From Flavobacterium sp. (GTDB lineage Bacteria; Bacteroidota; Bacteroidia; Flavobacteriales; Flavobacteriaceae), in assembly GCA_029946065.1 (NCBI GenBank), contig JAQSDU010000014.1, forward strand, positions 305,260 to 369,259: 64,000 nt of DNA. Reading direction: 5' to 3'. Positions 9,463 through 18,062 of the stretch are shown piece after piece. Positions within the stretch are counted from its first letter, which is position 1, and every line of letters begins with the position of its first letter. The position numbers and the translations under genes are program-made. The notes beneath the pieces are model-generated. The model searched no databases and was not told the origin of the DNA. It saw nothing but the letters and a program-made list of their open reading frames with translations.

Positions 9463-10437
9463 ATGTTCGCAATAAAATACTCCATTTTTCTGCTTGCGCT
9501 ACTCGCGGGAACTGCCGCTTCTGCGCAATTTACTGATGAAATTAACTCGAACCGTCCCGGAGAGTCACAGTCTGCATTCTCGGTCGGGAAAAGCGTGCTA
9601 CAACTCGAGACCGGCATTTACGGTATTCGTGAAAAGCACAATCTGTTAGGTACAGAAGCTGCAGGAATAGGTGCAGAATTTGACCTCAGATGGGGATTAT
9701 TTTATGAACAGTTAGAGCTCAGCCTCAATACCCAATACCAGACAGACTCCTATACAACTGCTTTAGGATCAGAAAGAAGAAATGGTTTTCGTCAGGTTAC
9801 CCTTGGCGGAAAATACCTCATCTATGATCCCTTCAAAAACCGTGAAGAGAAGGTAAACATTTACAGTTGGAAGGCGAACCACAAATTTAGTTGGAAGCAA
9901 TTTATTCCAGCAGTTGGTGTTTATGCCGGCTTTAATCTCAATTTCAGCAATCCTTACACTTTTGAAACAGATCCCAATATCAGCCCAAAATTGATGGTCA
10001 TTACCCAAAACCAATTCAACGGCGGTTATGTCGTTGTGACCAATATTATTGCAGATAAAATTACTTCAGATTTTCCAAGTTATGGACTGATTCTTACTGT
10101 TACAAAAGGGATCAACGAAAAATGGTCGGCTTTTTTGGAAACACAAGGCTACAAAAGCGATTATTATGCCGATATGCTACTTCGTGGAGGCGCCGCGTAT
10201 CTGCTTCGAGAAAACTTTCAGATCGATGGTTCATTGGCTTTTAACATGAAAGATACGCCTTCAATATTTTATGGTGGTGTAGGAATCTCTTGGCGTTTCG
10301 ACAAAAATTATAAGCCGGTATTAATCCGAAGCGGAAAAGACAAGGACAAGGATAAAAAAGGCAAGAAAGACAAAAAGAAAAAGAAAAAAAGAAAAGACGA
10401 AGTAACACCGGAAGTTGGACCAACAACAAAACCATAA
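9463..10437 (+). CDS. Outer-membrane beta-barrel, phenol-degradation MetA-pathway-like transporter
   Basis: 324 residues with a signal peptide (MFAIKYSIFLLALLAGTAASA) and a mature start (DEINSNRPGESQSAFSVGK) typical of the Phenol_MetA_deg barrel family. The rest alternates in beta-barrel style to about residue 288. It then ends in a striking tail: 14 Lys and 1 Arg in 22 residues, with Asp between, then a Pro/Thr end. Family members are thought to be outer-membrane channels; substrates are not known. An ATG at 9446 opens a 9-codon reading frame that overlaps this start in another frame and could be an upstream ORF. The next gene begins directly after the stop codon, so the two are cotranscribed. 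Confidence 0.8.
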   Translation: MFAIKYSIFLLALLAGTAASAQFTDEINSNRPGESQSAFSVGKSVLQLETGIYGIREKHNLLGTEAAGIGAEFDLRWGLFYEQLELSLNTQYQTDSYTTALGSERRNGFRQVTLGGKYLIYDPFKNREEKVNIYSWKANHKFSWKQFIPAVGVYAGFNLNFSNPYTFETDPNISPKLMVITQNQFNGGYVVVTNIIADKITSDFPSYGLILTVTKGINEKWSAFLETQGYKSDYYADMLLRGGAAYLLRENFQIDGSLAFNMKDTPSIFYGGVGISWRFDKNYKPVLIRSGKDKDKDKKGKKDKKKKKKRKDEVTPEVGPTTKP

Positions 10438-11556
10438 ATGATTACGATTAAAGAAGCAATAAGTAAAAAGGAACTTTCGCAGTTTGTGAAATTTCCTTTT
10501 TCTTTATACAAAGACCATCCTTACTGGGTTCCGCCGATCATTAGTGAAGAGCTCGAAGGGTTTGATAAAACCAAAAATCCGGCTTTTGAAACTGCCGAAG
10601 CCCATTTTTATATTGCCTATGACAACGATAAAATTGTTGGGCGCATTGCTGCCATCATCAATTGGGATGAAGTAAACAAGCAGCAAAAACGAAAAGTCCG
10701 TTTTGGCTGGTGGGATGTCATCAACGATATTGAAGTAACAAAGGCCTTGCTTAACAAAGTATATGAATTCGGCAATAGCCATGGTTTAGAATATATTGAG
10801 GGTCCGATGGGATTTTCAAATCTTGATAAAGTGGGTGTTATCACTGAAGGTTTTGACGAAATTGGTTCGATGATTACGTGGTATAATTATCCATATTACA
10901 AAACACATTTGGAACAATTGGGCTATACAATGGAAAAAGAATATGTAGAAAATAAATTTCCTTTTGAAAATGTAAAACCTGAATTTTTCTTCAAAATCCA
11001 AGAATTGATAAAAAAACGCTACCAGTTACAACCAGTCAATTTTAAGAATACAAAAGACATTATGCCGCATGTCGACAAGATGTTCGATTTGTTTAACTCG
11101 TCTTATGCCGAATTGTCGTCGTTTGTTGCCATTAACGAAAGTCAAAAAGCCTATTTTAAGCGCAAATACATCAGTTTCATCAATCCGGAATATATTAAGT
11201 TTGTAGAAGACAAAGACCACAACTTGGTGGCTTTTAGCATTGTAATGCCATCCTTTTCAGAAGCGTTACAAAAAATGAACGGGAAGCTCTTCCCTTTCGG
11301 ATTTATGCATTTATTAAAGGCGAAAAAACAAAGTGACACCGTATTATTTTACCTGATTGGAGTGGCTCCTGAATACCAAAACAAAGGCGTCACAGCAATA
11401 ATTTTCAACGAATATTACAATACTTTTACAGAAAAAGGTATTAAGAATTGCATCCGAACTCCAGAACTTTCAGACAATCTCGCCATACAGCAATTGTGGA
11501 AACATTTTGATCCGGTAATTTTTAGAAAACGTGCGACTTTTAGAAAAGATTTGTAG
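10438..11556 (+). CDS. GNAT-like acyltransferase domain protein
   Basis: 372 residues. Residues about 1-80 and 270-340 look like two parts of a GNAT fold: FYIAYDNDKIVGRIAAI is a GNAT-like strand pair, and FYLIGVAPEYQNKGVTAIIF resembles motif A that binds the acyl-CoA pyrophosphate (QNKGV in place of the usual Q/RxxGxG). Homologues in flavobacteria are often labelled hypothetical or, without good support, GTP cyclohydrolase. Donor and acceptor are unknown. It starts on the base after the stop codon of the barrel gene, indicating translational coupling. No signal peptide, so it is cytoplasmic. Confidence 0.7.
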   Translation: MITIKEAISKKELSQFVKFPFSLYKDHPYWVPPIISEELEGFDKTKNPAFETAEAHFYIAYDNDKIVGRIAAIINWDEVNKQQKRKVRFGWWDVINDIEVTKALLNKVYEFGNSHGLEYIEGPMGFSNLDKVGVITEGFDEIGSMITWYNYPYYKTHLEQLGYTMEKEYVENKFPFENVKPEFFFKIQELIKKRYQLQPVNFKNTKDIMPHVDKMFDLFNSSYAELSSFVAINESQKAYFKRKYISFINPEYIKFVEDKDHNLVAFSIVMPSFSEALQKMNGKLFPFGFMHLLKAKKQSDTVLFYLIGVAPEYQNKGVTAIIFNEYYNTFTEKGIKNCIRTPELSDNLAIQQLWKHFDPVIFRKRATFRKDL

Positions 11557-11565
11557 AAGCAAGAT

Positions 11566-11623
11566 CGCTGCGCTGAAAGAAGCAAGAACATTTAACCAAT
11601 TTTTTTTCTATTGTAGCGCAGCG
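11566..11623. repeat. Inverted CGCTGCGCT motif in a convergent spacer
   Basis: CGCTGCGCT (11566-11574) and its complement AGCGCAGCG (11615-11623) enclose 40 bp with an eight-T run, between two converging genes. The word CGCTGCGCTGAAAGAAGCAA recurs, with small changes, in the convergent spacer at 61997-62067. It may act as a two-way terminator. Confidence 0.55.
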
Positions 11624-11635
11624 TTCTTTCCTCCT

Positions 11636-12097
11636 CTAATTGCAATCGGCTTTTTTTAAAACAATTTTACTGTCGAAAAATAACTTTTTTCGGTCTTTAA
11701 AAACGGTTTTTCCATCTTTTTCTTCTACATCGCCATAGCCTTCAATATAGATATTTCCTTTTTTCAGGAAGGCAATTTCACGAACAGACGATTTTCCTTC
11801 AGACATAAAAGTATAATCTGCAAAAAGGGTGTCACCGTTAATTTGTCCGGTAAAAGTACCATCGTTTTTATCTTTTTCGAAAAACTTATAGCTTAACTTC
11901 CCGTCTATAATTTCTGCACCTTTGATAGACAACTGCATCGCTACAGTGTCATTTTTTAAAATCCCCAAATAACATTCGTGCGTCGTAGGGATTTCCATCG
12001 ACATTTCTTTTTCGGGCGATGGCGCCGGAATGGTTGGTTCTTTTTTACAGCCAACGATTGCTGTAATTGTACAAACGCCAATTAGTATTTTTTTCAT
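11636..12097 (-). CDS. Lipoprotein of unknown function
   Basis: 153 residues from the ATG at 12097; the upstream codons to 12130 do not belong to a signal sequence. The N-terminus (MKKILIGVCTITAIVGC) is a lipoprotein signal with the lipobox cysteine at residue 17, then a Pro/Lys/Glu spacer. The body is beta-rich (AMQLSIKGAEIIDGKLSYKF, DGTFTGQINGDTLFADYTF), the sort of small barrel found in many Bacteroidetes envelope lipoproteins with HECYLG-type starts. It should sit in the periplasm or on the outer membrane. Function unknown. Confidence 0.75.
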   Translation of the reverse strand: MKKILIGVCTITAIVGCKKEPTIPAPSPEKEMSMEIPTTHECYLGILKNDTVAMQLSIKGAEIIDGKLSYKFFEKDKNDGTFTGQINGDTLFADYTFMSEGKSSVREIAFLKKGNIYIEGYGDVEEKDGKTVFKDRKKLFFDSKIVLKKADCN

Positions 12098-12203
12098 AGT
12101 AGGTAATATTGGTTTCCTATAAATATACAAAACTAATTAATAATGAATAGTTAATAATTGTCAAACATGGCGTTCCAAGAAAATTGAATCAATTTATCAC
12201 CTA

Positions 12204-12233
12204 TAAAAAAACCGTTTCAAGATTGAAACGGTT
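12204..12233 (-). terminator. Rho-independent terminator of the alpha-oxoamine synthase gene
   Basis: A perfect inverted repeat AACCGTTTCA / TGAAACGGTT (12210-12233) next to an A run at 12205-12211 (T run on the minus strand), 36 bp after the stop codon. Confidence 0.85.
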
Positions 12234-12268
12234 CATTATTAATTATTCTTTGTTAATTATTAATTAGC

Positions 12269-13537
12269 TTATCTCTCATCACTAACGTCAACTGTATGCA
12301 CTTCTGCTAATCTAGCATAAGTACCATTTTCAAGTTTTTCCCTAATTGCTTCAAAAGCAACCAAAGTTTCTTCGATGTCAGCAAGTGTATGCGCAGCTGT
12401 TGGAATCATACGCAAAAGGATAATGCCTTTCGGAATCACCGGATAAATCACGATAGAAAGGAAGATATGATAGTTTTCTCTCAAGTCATTGATCAGCATC
12501 ATTGCAGTCGGAACGCTTCCTTCCAAATAAACTGGCGTTACACAAGTATTTGTATCACCAATATTGAATCCTCTGTCGCGCAATCCGTTTTGTAATGCGT
12601 TCACATTTTCCCACAGCTTGTCTTTTAATTCGGGCATAGAACGCAACATTTGTAACCTTTTTAATGAACCGATTGTTTGTATCATCGGTAATGCTTTTGC
12701 AAACATTTGGGAACGCAGGTTGTATTTTAAATAATCGATGATTGCTTTATCAGCCGCTACAAACGCACCGATATTCGCCATTGATTTCGCAAAAGTCGAA
12801 AAATAAACGTCAATTCCATCCTGAACACCTTGCTCCTCACCTGCTCCGGCTCCTGTTTTTCCAAGTGTTCCGAAACCGTGCGCATCGTCAACGAGCAAAC
12901 GGAAATTGTATTTTTTCTTGAATTCCACAATTTCTTTCAGTTTGCCTTGCTGACCGCGCATTCCGAAAACACCCTCAGTAATGAACAAAATTCCACCGCC
13001 AGTTTCTTCGGCCATTTTCGTGGCACGCTGCAGGTTTTTCTCCATACTTTCCAGGTCATTGTGCCTATAGGTGAAACGTTTCCCCATGTGAAGGCGCACA
13101 CCGTCTATGATACAAGCGTGAGAATCTACATCGTAAACGATAATATCATTTTTGGTCACCAATGCATCAATGATCGATACCATTCCTTGGTAACCGAAAT
13201 TGAGCAGGTAAGCCGATTCTTTCATTACAAATGCCGCCAACTCATTTTCAAGTTGCACGTGCGCATCGGTTTGTCCACTCATCATCCTAGCACCCATTGG
13301 GTAAGCTGCGCCGTATTGCATAGCAGCATCGGCATCTGCTTTTCTAACTTCAGGATGGTTGGCTAATCCTAAATAATCGTTAATGCTCCAGTTCAGGATT
13401 TCCTTGCCGTGAAAAGTCATTCGCGGTCCCAAATCGCCTTCGAGTTTCGGAAATACATAGTAACCTTCTGCCTGTGAAGCCCATTTCCCTAATGGGCCTT
13501 TATTGTTCTGGATTCTTTCGAATAAATCTTTTACCAT
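12269..13537 (-). CDS. Alpha-oxoamine synthase (serine palmitoyltransferase / cysteate acyltransferase type)
   Basis: 422 residues, fold-type I PLP enzyme. It has the substrate-binding NWSINDYLGLANHP region, LVDDAHGFGTLG with the PLP-holding Asp and His, and the Schiff-base lysine in STFAKSMANIGAFV. The family joins an acyl thioester to an amino acid with loss of CO2: serine palmitoyltransferase, 2-amino-3-ketobutyrate ligase, AONS, ALA synthase, and the cysteate acyltransferase of sulfonolipid (capnine) synthesis. In the usual glycine or alanine enzymes this lysine motif is longer and differs; the Bacteroidetes lipid enzymes look like this one. I favour a long-chain-base enzyme. No biotin genes are nearby. 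It is transcribed alone and has a strong terminator. Confidence 0.8.
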   Translation of the reverse strand: MVKDLFERIQNNKGPLGKWASQAEGYYVFPKLEGDLGPRMTFHGKEILNWSINDYLGLANHPEVRKADADAAMQYGAAYPMGARMMSGQTDAHVQLENELAAFVMKESAYLLNFGYQGMVSIIDALVTKNDIIVYDVDSHACIIDGVRLHMGKRFTYRHNDLESMEKNLQRATKMAEETGGGILFITEGVFGMRGQQGKLKEIVEFKKKYNFRLLVDDAHGFGTLGKTGAGAGEEQGVQDGIDVYFSTFAKSMANIGAFVAADKAIIDYLKYNLRSQMFAKALPMIQTIGSLKRLQMLRSMPELKDKLWENVNALQNGLRDRGFNIGDTNTCVTPVYLEGSVPTAMMLINDLRENYHIFLSIVIYPVIPKGIILLRMIPTAAHTLADIEETLVAFEAIREKLENGTYARLAEVHTVDVSDER

Positions 13538-13633
13538 AATATGTGTTCGTAATAACAGTTTTGCCCTGTCGTTTCGGGTGCAAAAATAAATATTTTAAAA
13601 TAATTATCTTGTTGAAAGCTGATTTATTTTTAG

Positions 13634-13783
13634 GAGCATGATCCGGCTATTCGCAGTATCTTTTTTCTAAACATAACAAGCTCTAAAAACCTGTTATGTT
13701 TAGAAAAAAGGATACTTGCTGCAAATGCGAAGTATTCACCGACTCCACTAAAATATAAACCGGAGGTAATCCGGACTAGGCAG
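13634..13783 (+). repeat. Conserved-end long-hairpin element, copy A
   Basis: Starts GAGCATGATCCGGCTATTC and ends ATCCGGACTAGGCA. Inside, a 24-bp stem (13655-13678 against 13692-13716, one bulge) carries AAACATAACA and its complement, closed by the shared TATCTTTTT / AAAAAGGATA pair. It lies between divergent genes. Two relatives occur at 54848-54931 (reverse orientation) and 61061-61207. Confidence 0.75.
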
Positions 13784-13806
13784 TCGTTTTCAAATAAGAA
13801 ACTTTG

Positions 13807-13814
13807 TATCTTTG
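13807..13814 (+). promoter_or_regulatory. -7 box upstream of the cupin gene
   Basis: TATCTTTG fits TAnnTTTG; a TTTT at 13787-13790 is the nearest -33 candidate. The ATG is 35 bp downstream. Confidence 0.45.
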
Positions 13815-13849
13815 AATAACTAAAGCCTTCGCTGCAAAATTATGTTACT

Positions 13850-14335
13850 ATGAGCAACAACTCAAAAATTATAACCGTTGATGACCGTTCCGGAAAAGAT
13901 CTTTCCATTGCCGGAAACGCATACCAAATTATAATATCCGGTTCCGAAACCGACGGAAAATTTGCCATCATCGATATGCTTGTTCCTCCGGGCGGTGGTC
14001 CGGTTCCTCATGCACATCCCGATTTTCAAGAATCTTTTTTTGTGTTGGAAGGTGAAGTCGAATTCAAATCTGAAACCGAAAAATATACCGCTAAAAAAGG
14101 TGCTTTTATAAGTATTCCGCTAAACGGCCCAATTCATTGTTTCAAAAACACAAGCAATGAAAACGCACGCTTGTTGTGTACTGTCGTACCTTCAGGATTG
14201 GAAGAATTTTTCACCAAAGTGGCAGCCGTTACCGCCAACCTTTCCGGACCGCCAGACGACAATATAAAACAAAAATTAAGCAGTTTAAGCGAAAAATACG
14301 GACAAACGATTTATCCGCCGGACTTTTTGGATTAA
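13850..14335 (+). CDS. Cupin-domain protein
   Basis: 161 residues without a signal peptide. A single cupin barrel occupies residues about 30-110: PPGGGPVPHAHPDFQESFFVLEGEVEF is cupin motif 1 with the two His and Glu metal ligands, and GPIHCFKNTSNENARLL is motif 2 with the third His. Such small cupins bind a divalent metal and serve as isomerases, dioxygenases or sensors; this sequence does not say which. The C-terminal 45 residues are helical. A NYN-domain gene follows 35 bp later on the same strand. Confidence 0.85.
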   Translation: MSNNSKIITVDDRSGKDLSIAGNAYQIIISGSETDGKFAIIDMLVPPGGGPVPHAHPDFQESFFVLEGEVEFKSETEKYTAKKGAFISIPLNGPIHCFKNTSNENARLLCTVVPSGLEEFFTKVAAVTANLSGPPDDNIKQKLSSLSEKYGQTIYPPDFLD

Positions 14336-14370
14336 CAAATCTATTATCTTTACATAAACACATTAGCAAT

Positions 14371-15141
14371 ATGTCCCAACCCAATAATAAAGAATTAAAA
14401 CTCGCCGTGCTCATTGATGCCGACAATGTTCCTTATGCCAATGTAAAAGGAATGATGGAAGAAATCGCCAAATACGGAACACCTACAACCAAAAGAATCT
14501 ACGCCGACTGGACGCGCCCAAACGCCAATGGTTGGAAAAACGTTTTGCTTGAACACGCGATAACGCCTGTACAACAATACAGTTATACGCAAGGAAAAAA
14601 TTCCTCAGATTCTGCATTAATCATCGACGCAATGGATTTGTTATACTCCGGTAAACTCGACGGATTTTGCATCGTTTCCAGCGACAGCGATTTTACGCGA
14701 CTGGCTATCAGATTGCGTGAATCCGGTATGAAAGTCATCGGCATCGGCCAGAAAAAAACGCCCACTTCGCTCATTTCTGCTTGCGACAGGTTTATCTTTT
14801 TAGAGGTACTTGACGAAGCAATTGTTCAGAAAAAATTACCAAAACCAAAAGCCGGAGAGCCAAAAAAACCAGTTGAAAAATCAACTATAAAAGTAGATAA
14901 CCAAACCATTGAGTTGATAGAATCTACCATTGAAGATATTGGCGACGACGACGGCTGGGCCTTCCTTGGCGATGTAGGTAACTTGATTGTACGGAAAAAA
15001 CCTGATTTCGATCCGCGAAATTATGGTTATAATAAACTCACCCCTTTTCTCAAATCAATGACCGATATTCTTGAAATTGACGAACGTGATTCTGATAAAA
15101 AAGGTATTAAACATGTTTATGTGAGGTTACGATATAGTTGA
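14371..15141 (+). CDS. NYN-domain protein with C-terminal OST-HTH/LOTUS domain
   Basis: 256 residues from the ATG at 14371; longer readings overlap the cupin gene. Residues 10-150 are a NYN (PIN-like, LabA/DUF88) domain: AVLIDADN carries the first acidic residues and CIVSSDSDFTRLA the later ones needed for metal-dependent RNA cleavage in this fold. Residues about 170-256 (IESTIEDIGDDDGWAFLGDVG ... RDSDKKGIKHVYVRLR) match the OST-HTH/LOTUS winged helix that binds RNA, notably G-rich RNA, in other proteins. The order NYN then LOTUS is known in bacteria and in animal MARF1/limkain-type proteins. Probably a cytoplasmic RNA-binding nuclease; target unknown. Confidence 0.85.
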   Translation: MSQPNNKELKLAVLIDADNVPYANVKGMMEEIAKYGTPTTKRIYADWTRPNANGWKNVLLEHAITPVQQYSYTQGKNSSDSALIIDAMDLLYSGKLDGFCIVSSDSDFTRLAIRLRESGMKVIGIGQKKTPTSLISACDRFIFLEVLDEAIVQKKLPKPKAGEPKKPVEKSTIKVDNQTIELIESTIEDIGDDDGWAFLGDVGNLIVRKKPDFDPRNYGYNKLTPFLKSMTDILEIDERDSDKKGIKHVYVRLRYS

Positions 15142-15189
15142 TTGGAAGATATAAAACATTGTTTGTCTTAATTTTAACGAAAACCCAAA

Positions 15190-15852
15190 ATGAAAATCTA
15201 TTTTTCGCTTTTTTTATTGCTTTTTTTGAGTTGTCAAAATGATTCAAAACAGCGTAAAAAAAATATTTTGCCTTCAAAAAAACAAGACTCTTCTGTTGGA
15301 TTTTCAAAAAAGAACTACATAAAATCTGATGAAAAATTTTTAGATAGTATTTATAACTGTGAGAATAGTAATTTTACTTCGGTACTTGAAGAAATACCAA
15401 ATCGAAGCTCAAATGCATACAAAATAACAATAACTTCAAAAAAAGGGGAAAAAAAAATAACAAAAATTTTGGACACGCGGCCTACTATGTCACAAATTAA
15501 TTATTGCAATGATTTATACACGGTGGTGGGTTTTCCTTGTGGTGGCCCTTGCTATTCCCAAGTTTTTATTTTTACTGATAAAAATAGACCTGTCGAACAA
15601 TACGATTATGCGCAAGAAGTAAAAAACAATCAGAACATTATTGCCCATATAAAAAATGAAGAATTTGAAAAATTAATTATTCATAACTTTTTAAATAGTA
15701 AAGAACTAATTGTTGATATTCCTGATAGCAATTTTTGGAATTACGGACAAATGGACTCAATGCTTGTTAGGAAAGATAATCTAGTTCTTTATTATGTATC
15801 TGTCAAAAAAAAGAATAAAACAAAAACAATAAATTTGAAAACTATATTGTAA
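15190..15852 (+). CDS. Lipoprotein of unknown function
   Basis: 220 residues. MKIYFSLFLLLFLSC is a lipoprotein signal with lipidated Cys15. The mature part is Lys/Asn-rich with very AT-rich codons, and has a Cys-containing patch (VVGFPCGGPCYSQVFIF) in which two cysteines three residues apart could form a disulphide or bind metal. The body resembles no family I know. It is a single gene between the NYN gene and a convergent sorting-domain protein. The strongly A-rich codon use, more so than its neighbours, may point to recent transfer. Confidence 0.7.
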   Translation: MKIYFSLFLLLFLSCQNDSKQRKKNILPSKKQDSSVGFSKKNYIKSDEKFLDSIYNCENSNFTSVLEEIPNRSSNAYKITITSKKGEKKITKILDTRPTMSQINYCNDLYTVVGFPCGGPCYSQVFIFTDKNRPVEQYDYAQEVKNNQNIIAHIKNEEFEKLIIHNFLNSKELIVDIPDSNFWNYGQMDSMLVRKDNLVLYYVSVKKKNKTKTINLKTIL

Positions 15853-15944
15853 AAATAAAATTAATTTTTCCAAAACTTATCTTGTCCTGCGGTCTAGAGT
15901 ACCCAGTTCTATAAGCAACGCTTGGCCTCAATCACTATTCTCTA

Positions 15945-17510
15945 TTATTTCTTAATCACTTTCTCCATATAGTTTTCATTTGCAGTGTCAATTTTTATCA
16001 AATACATCCCTATTGGTAGGTTTTCAACATTCAATTGCGTTGACACCAAACGCCCGTAAATATCATAAATGGCAATTTTAACAATTTCATTTTGGTCGAT
16101 TGTGGTATGAATAATTCCAGTTGTCGGATTTGGATACAATACTATTTTGTTTGTCGTGAAAGGATTATTTGCAAGCGTACTAACCGCATAGCATTGTGAG
16201 GTGTCTTGGCAACCGTTGGTCGTCAGTTCAACCGCATAATTACCGTTTTCAGTTGGTGTAAAACTTTGGTTTGTTGCATCGGCAATTGGAACATTCGTAT
16301 CACAATTGATCCATTGGTAGGTTGTGCCTGATAAATTTCTATCAGCAGTTAGCACTGTATCCGCAACAGTAACATTGACGGTAAACGCATTTTGAGTATC
16401 TGTAATCACGATGGGCAAAGTAATCGTATCGATTAAATCCGGCTCGCAAAAAATATTGGTCACCGTAAGCGTCACTAATTTTGTTCCAGGACAAGTATAG
16501 CTGTGGGTCGGATTATCACTTGTAGATGTATTGCCATCGCCAAAATCCCAATTTGAAATGTCATAATTGGCACTGCCATTAATAAACGAAATACTTACAG
16601 CTTGGGATATTGAATCATAATCTGGCACCAAAGGCAAGTAACCAAACAAAGCCGTCGGCTGCAAACATTGTTGGTTGTCGATATAGGATGCTTTTCCGGG
16701 AATCCACACGCCCGCAATAACATCGCCACTTACTTCCAATACCGGAATGCCATAATTTGGATCAAACCATTTATAGGAAACCGTAGTAAGTGTAGTTGGA
16801 ACTGACCCCGAAGCTGTTGTAACGGTATAATTAGTAACCAAGGTCGTCTTCATCTTTAAAACATCAGGAAAATTACCATAAGGCGTTGTTAATGAACCCC
16901 AACCTTCAACCAAATTGGTACGCTGTCCTTCAGAACTATACTGCAACGGAACACCCAAACTATTCAAATCGATGCTCAAGGCACTGGTCGAAACATAATT
17001 ATCATTGTAGTTGATCGGGAAATGATAAATTGCATCAGGCGTTTCGTATTGCGCTACAAAAGGAACCGAAACACCTGAAACGGTAATGGCGGCTCCAATC
17101 ATTTTATTTTCTAAAGACGACGACGATAGCTTTAAATGATCTACAATATTCGTGAGTCCAATGCTCTGCAGCTCAATACCATCGGAAACTTTAGTGGCCA
17201 GATTAAATGCATTATTGAACTGGGTATTGCAATTAAACGTAAAACCACTGGTCAAACACCAAGCAATTTTGTAACCTGAATTATTGGGATTTTCCCAAAG
17301 TATGTTTTCTTGTGTATTGGGTGTTAGCAAGTTATAATTCCAAGCATAATTAGCTCCGGTAAGTGTAAAATCGTAACCCGATAAACCTGCAGTTGCATTG
17401 CTGACTGTGAATTGCTCGTCTTGCACTGCAAAATCGGTAGCATTATAAGTGGTTTGTCCGTAGCCAATCACAGACAACAACACCATCAAAAAGAGTGTAA
17501 TTTTTCGCAT
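15945..17510 (-). CDS. PKD-domain secreted protein with type IX sorting domain
   Basis: 521 residues. Signal peptide MRKITLFLMVLLSVIGYGQ; a large beta-rich N-terminal region (about 25-280); a PKD domain around residues 300-355 (ISNWDFGDGNTSTSDNPTHSY is the classical WDFGDG...HxY motif); a second immunoglobulin-like region (about 375-440, with TYQWINC); and a C-terminal type A sorting domain of about 75 residues (VLYPNPTTGIIHTTI, IYDIYGRLV, final EKVIKK). It should be exported by the type IX system and attached to or released from the cell surface. PKD domains mostly serve protein or sugar contacts. No catalytic domain is visible. Confidence 0.88.
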   Translation of the reverse strand: MRKITLFLMVLLSVIGYGQTTYNATDFAVQDEQFTVSNATAGLSGYDFTLTGANYAWNYNLLTPNTQENILWENPNNSGYKIAWCLTSGFTFNCNTQFNNAFNLATKVSDGIELQSIGLTNIVDHLKLSSSSLENKMIGAAITVSGVSVPFVAQYETPDAIYHFPINYNDNYVSTSALSIDLNSLGVPLQYSSEGQRTNLVEGWGSLTTPYGNFPDVLKMKTTLVTNYTVTTASGSVPTTLTTVSYKWFDPNYGIPVLEVSGDVIAGVWIPGKASYIDNQQCLQPTALFGYLPLVPDYDSISQAVSISFINGSANYDISNWDFGDGNTSTSDNPTHSYTCPGTKLVTLTVTNIFCEPDLIDTITLPIVITDTQNAFTVNVTVADTVLTADRNLSGTTYQWINCDTNVPIADATNQSFTPTENGNYAVELTTNGCQDTSQCYAVSTLANNPFTTNKIVLYPNPTTGIIHTTIDQNEIVKIAIYDIYGRLVSTQLNVENLPIGMYLIKIDTANENYMEKVIKK

Positions 17511-17606
17511 AATGTCTTATTTAAATTATAAACAAAAGAAGCTAATTTTTTTATTGCGCCTAAAAATATCATTGTGAAATGGACAAATTCACAATTGAAG
17601 CGTCCA

Positions 17607-17984
17607 TTAGGGGATTCGCGTCCAAATTCTGGTTTTATTGAACAAACCAAAAGAAGCTTTAATATTCAATTTATCGATAGTTGGCATCGTGATTTCCATA
17701 TCAAAGGTATTGTCTTTTGCCGGAACTTTTATTTTTCCAATCCATTTGTTATTAGCGAATCGAATATCAAACATCACGATATCGCCTTTTTTAACTTTGA
17801 CGTTTTTGGTGTCTTTTAACGCCAGTATTTTGCCATAATACATTTCGCCTTTTTTAAAGATTTCTACTTGCCTGGTTTTATCCGGATTTTCCCATTGCCC
17901 AATGATTTGATCCTTCGTATCGGTCGGATTTCCATGCAGCAATACTATAAAAATAGTGGTTAGTTGCAATAAAAATAGTTTCAT
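17607..17984 (-). CDS. DUF2147-family secreted protein
   Basis: 125 residues from the ATG at 17984 (MKLFLLQLTTIFIVLLHG signal peptide). The mature region (IIGQWENPDKTRQVEIFKKGEMYYGKI and the final conserved R at TRIWTRIP) is the DUF2147 pattern: a small beta-barrel, lipocalin-like periplasmic protein of unknown function. The family's usual length is about 120-150, so this looks complete. It follows an Ig/PKD protein and a lipoprotein gene on the same strand but with gaps of about 80-100 bp, so operon membership is open. Confidence 0.8.
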   Translation of the reverse strand: MKLFLLQLTTIFIVLLHGNPTDTKDQIIGQWENPDKTRQVEIFKKGEMYYGKILALKDTKNVKVKKGDIVMFDIRFANNKWIGKIKVPAKDNTFDMEITMPTIDKLNIKASFGLFNKTRIWTRIP

Positions 17985-18062
17985 AATTATAATTGAGTAG
18001 CAAAGCATCCTTATAAAATCATAAAGATGCTTTTGGTTAATAATTGCTGTTTTGTTGCCTAA

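Noticed and set aside
9446..9475. 9-codon frame beginning ATGAAAAAAACC overlapping the barrel gene start
   Set aside because: Possible upstream ORF, or a mutated old start; too short to call a gene, mentioned with the barrel protein.
14176..14370. 65-residue extension of the NYN protein overlapping the cupin gene
   Set aside because: A basic low-complexity sequence in another frame of the cupin gene; the ATG at 14371 starts the domain.
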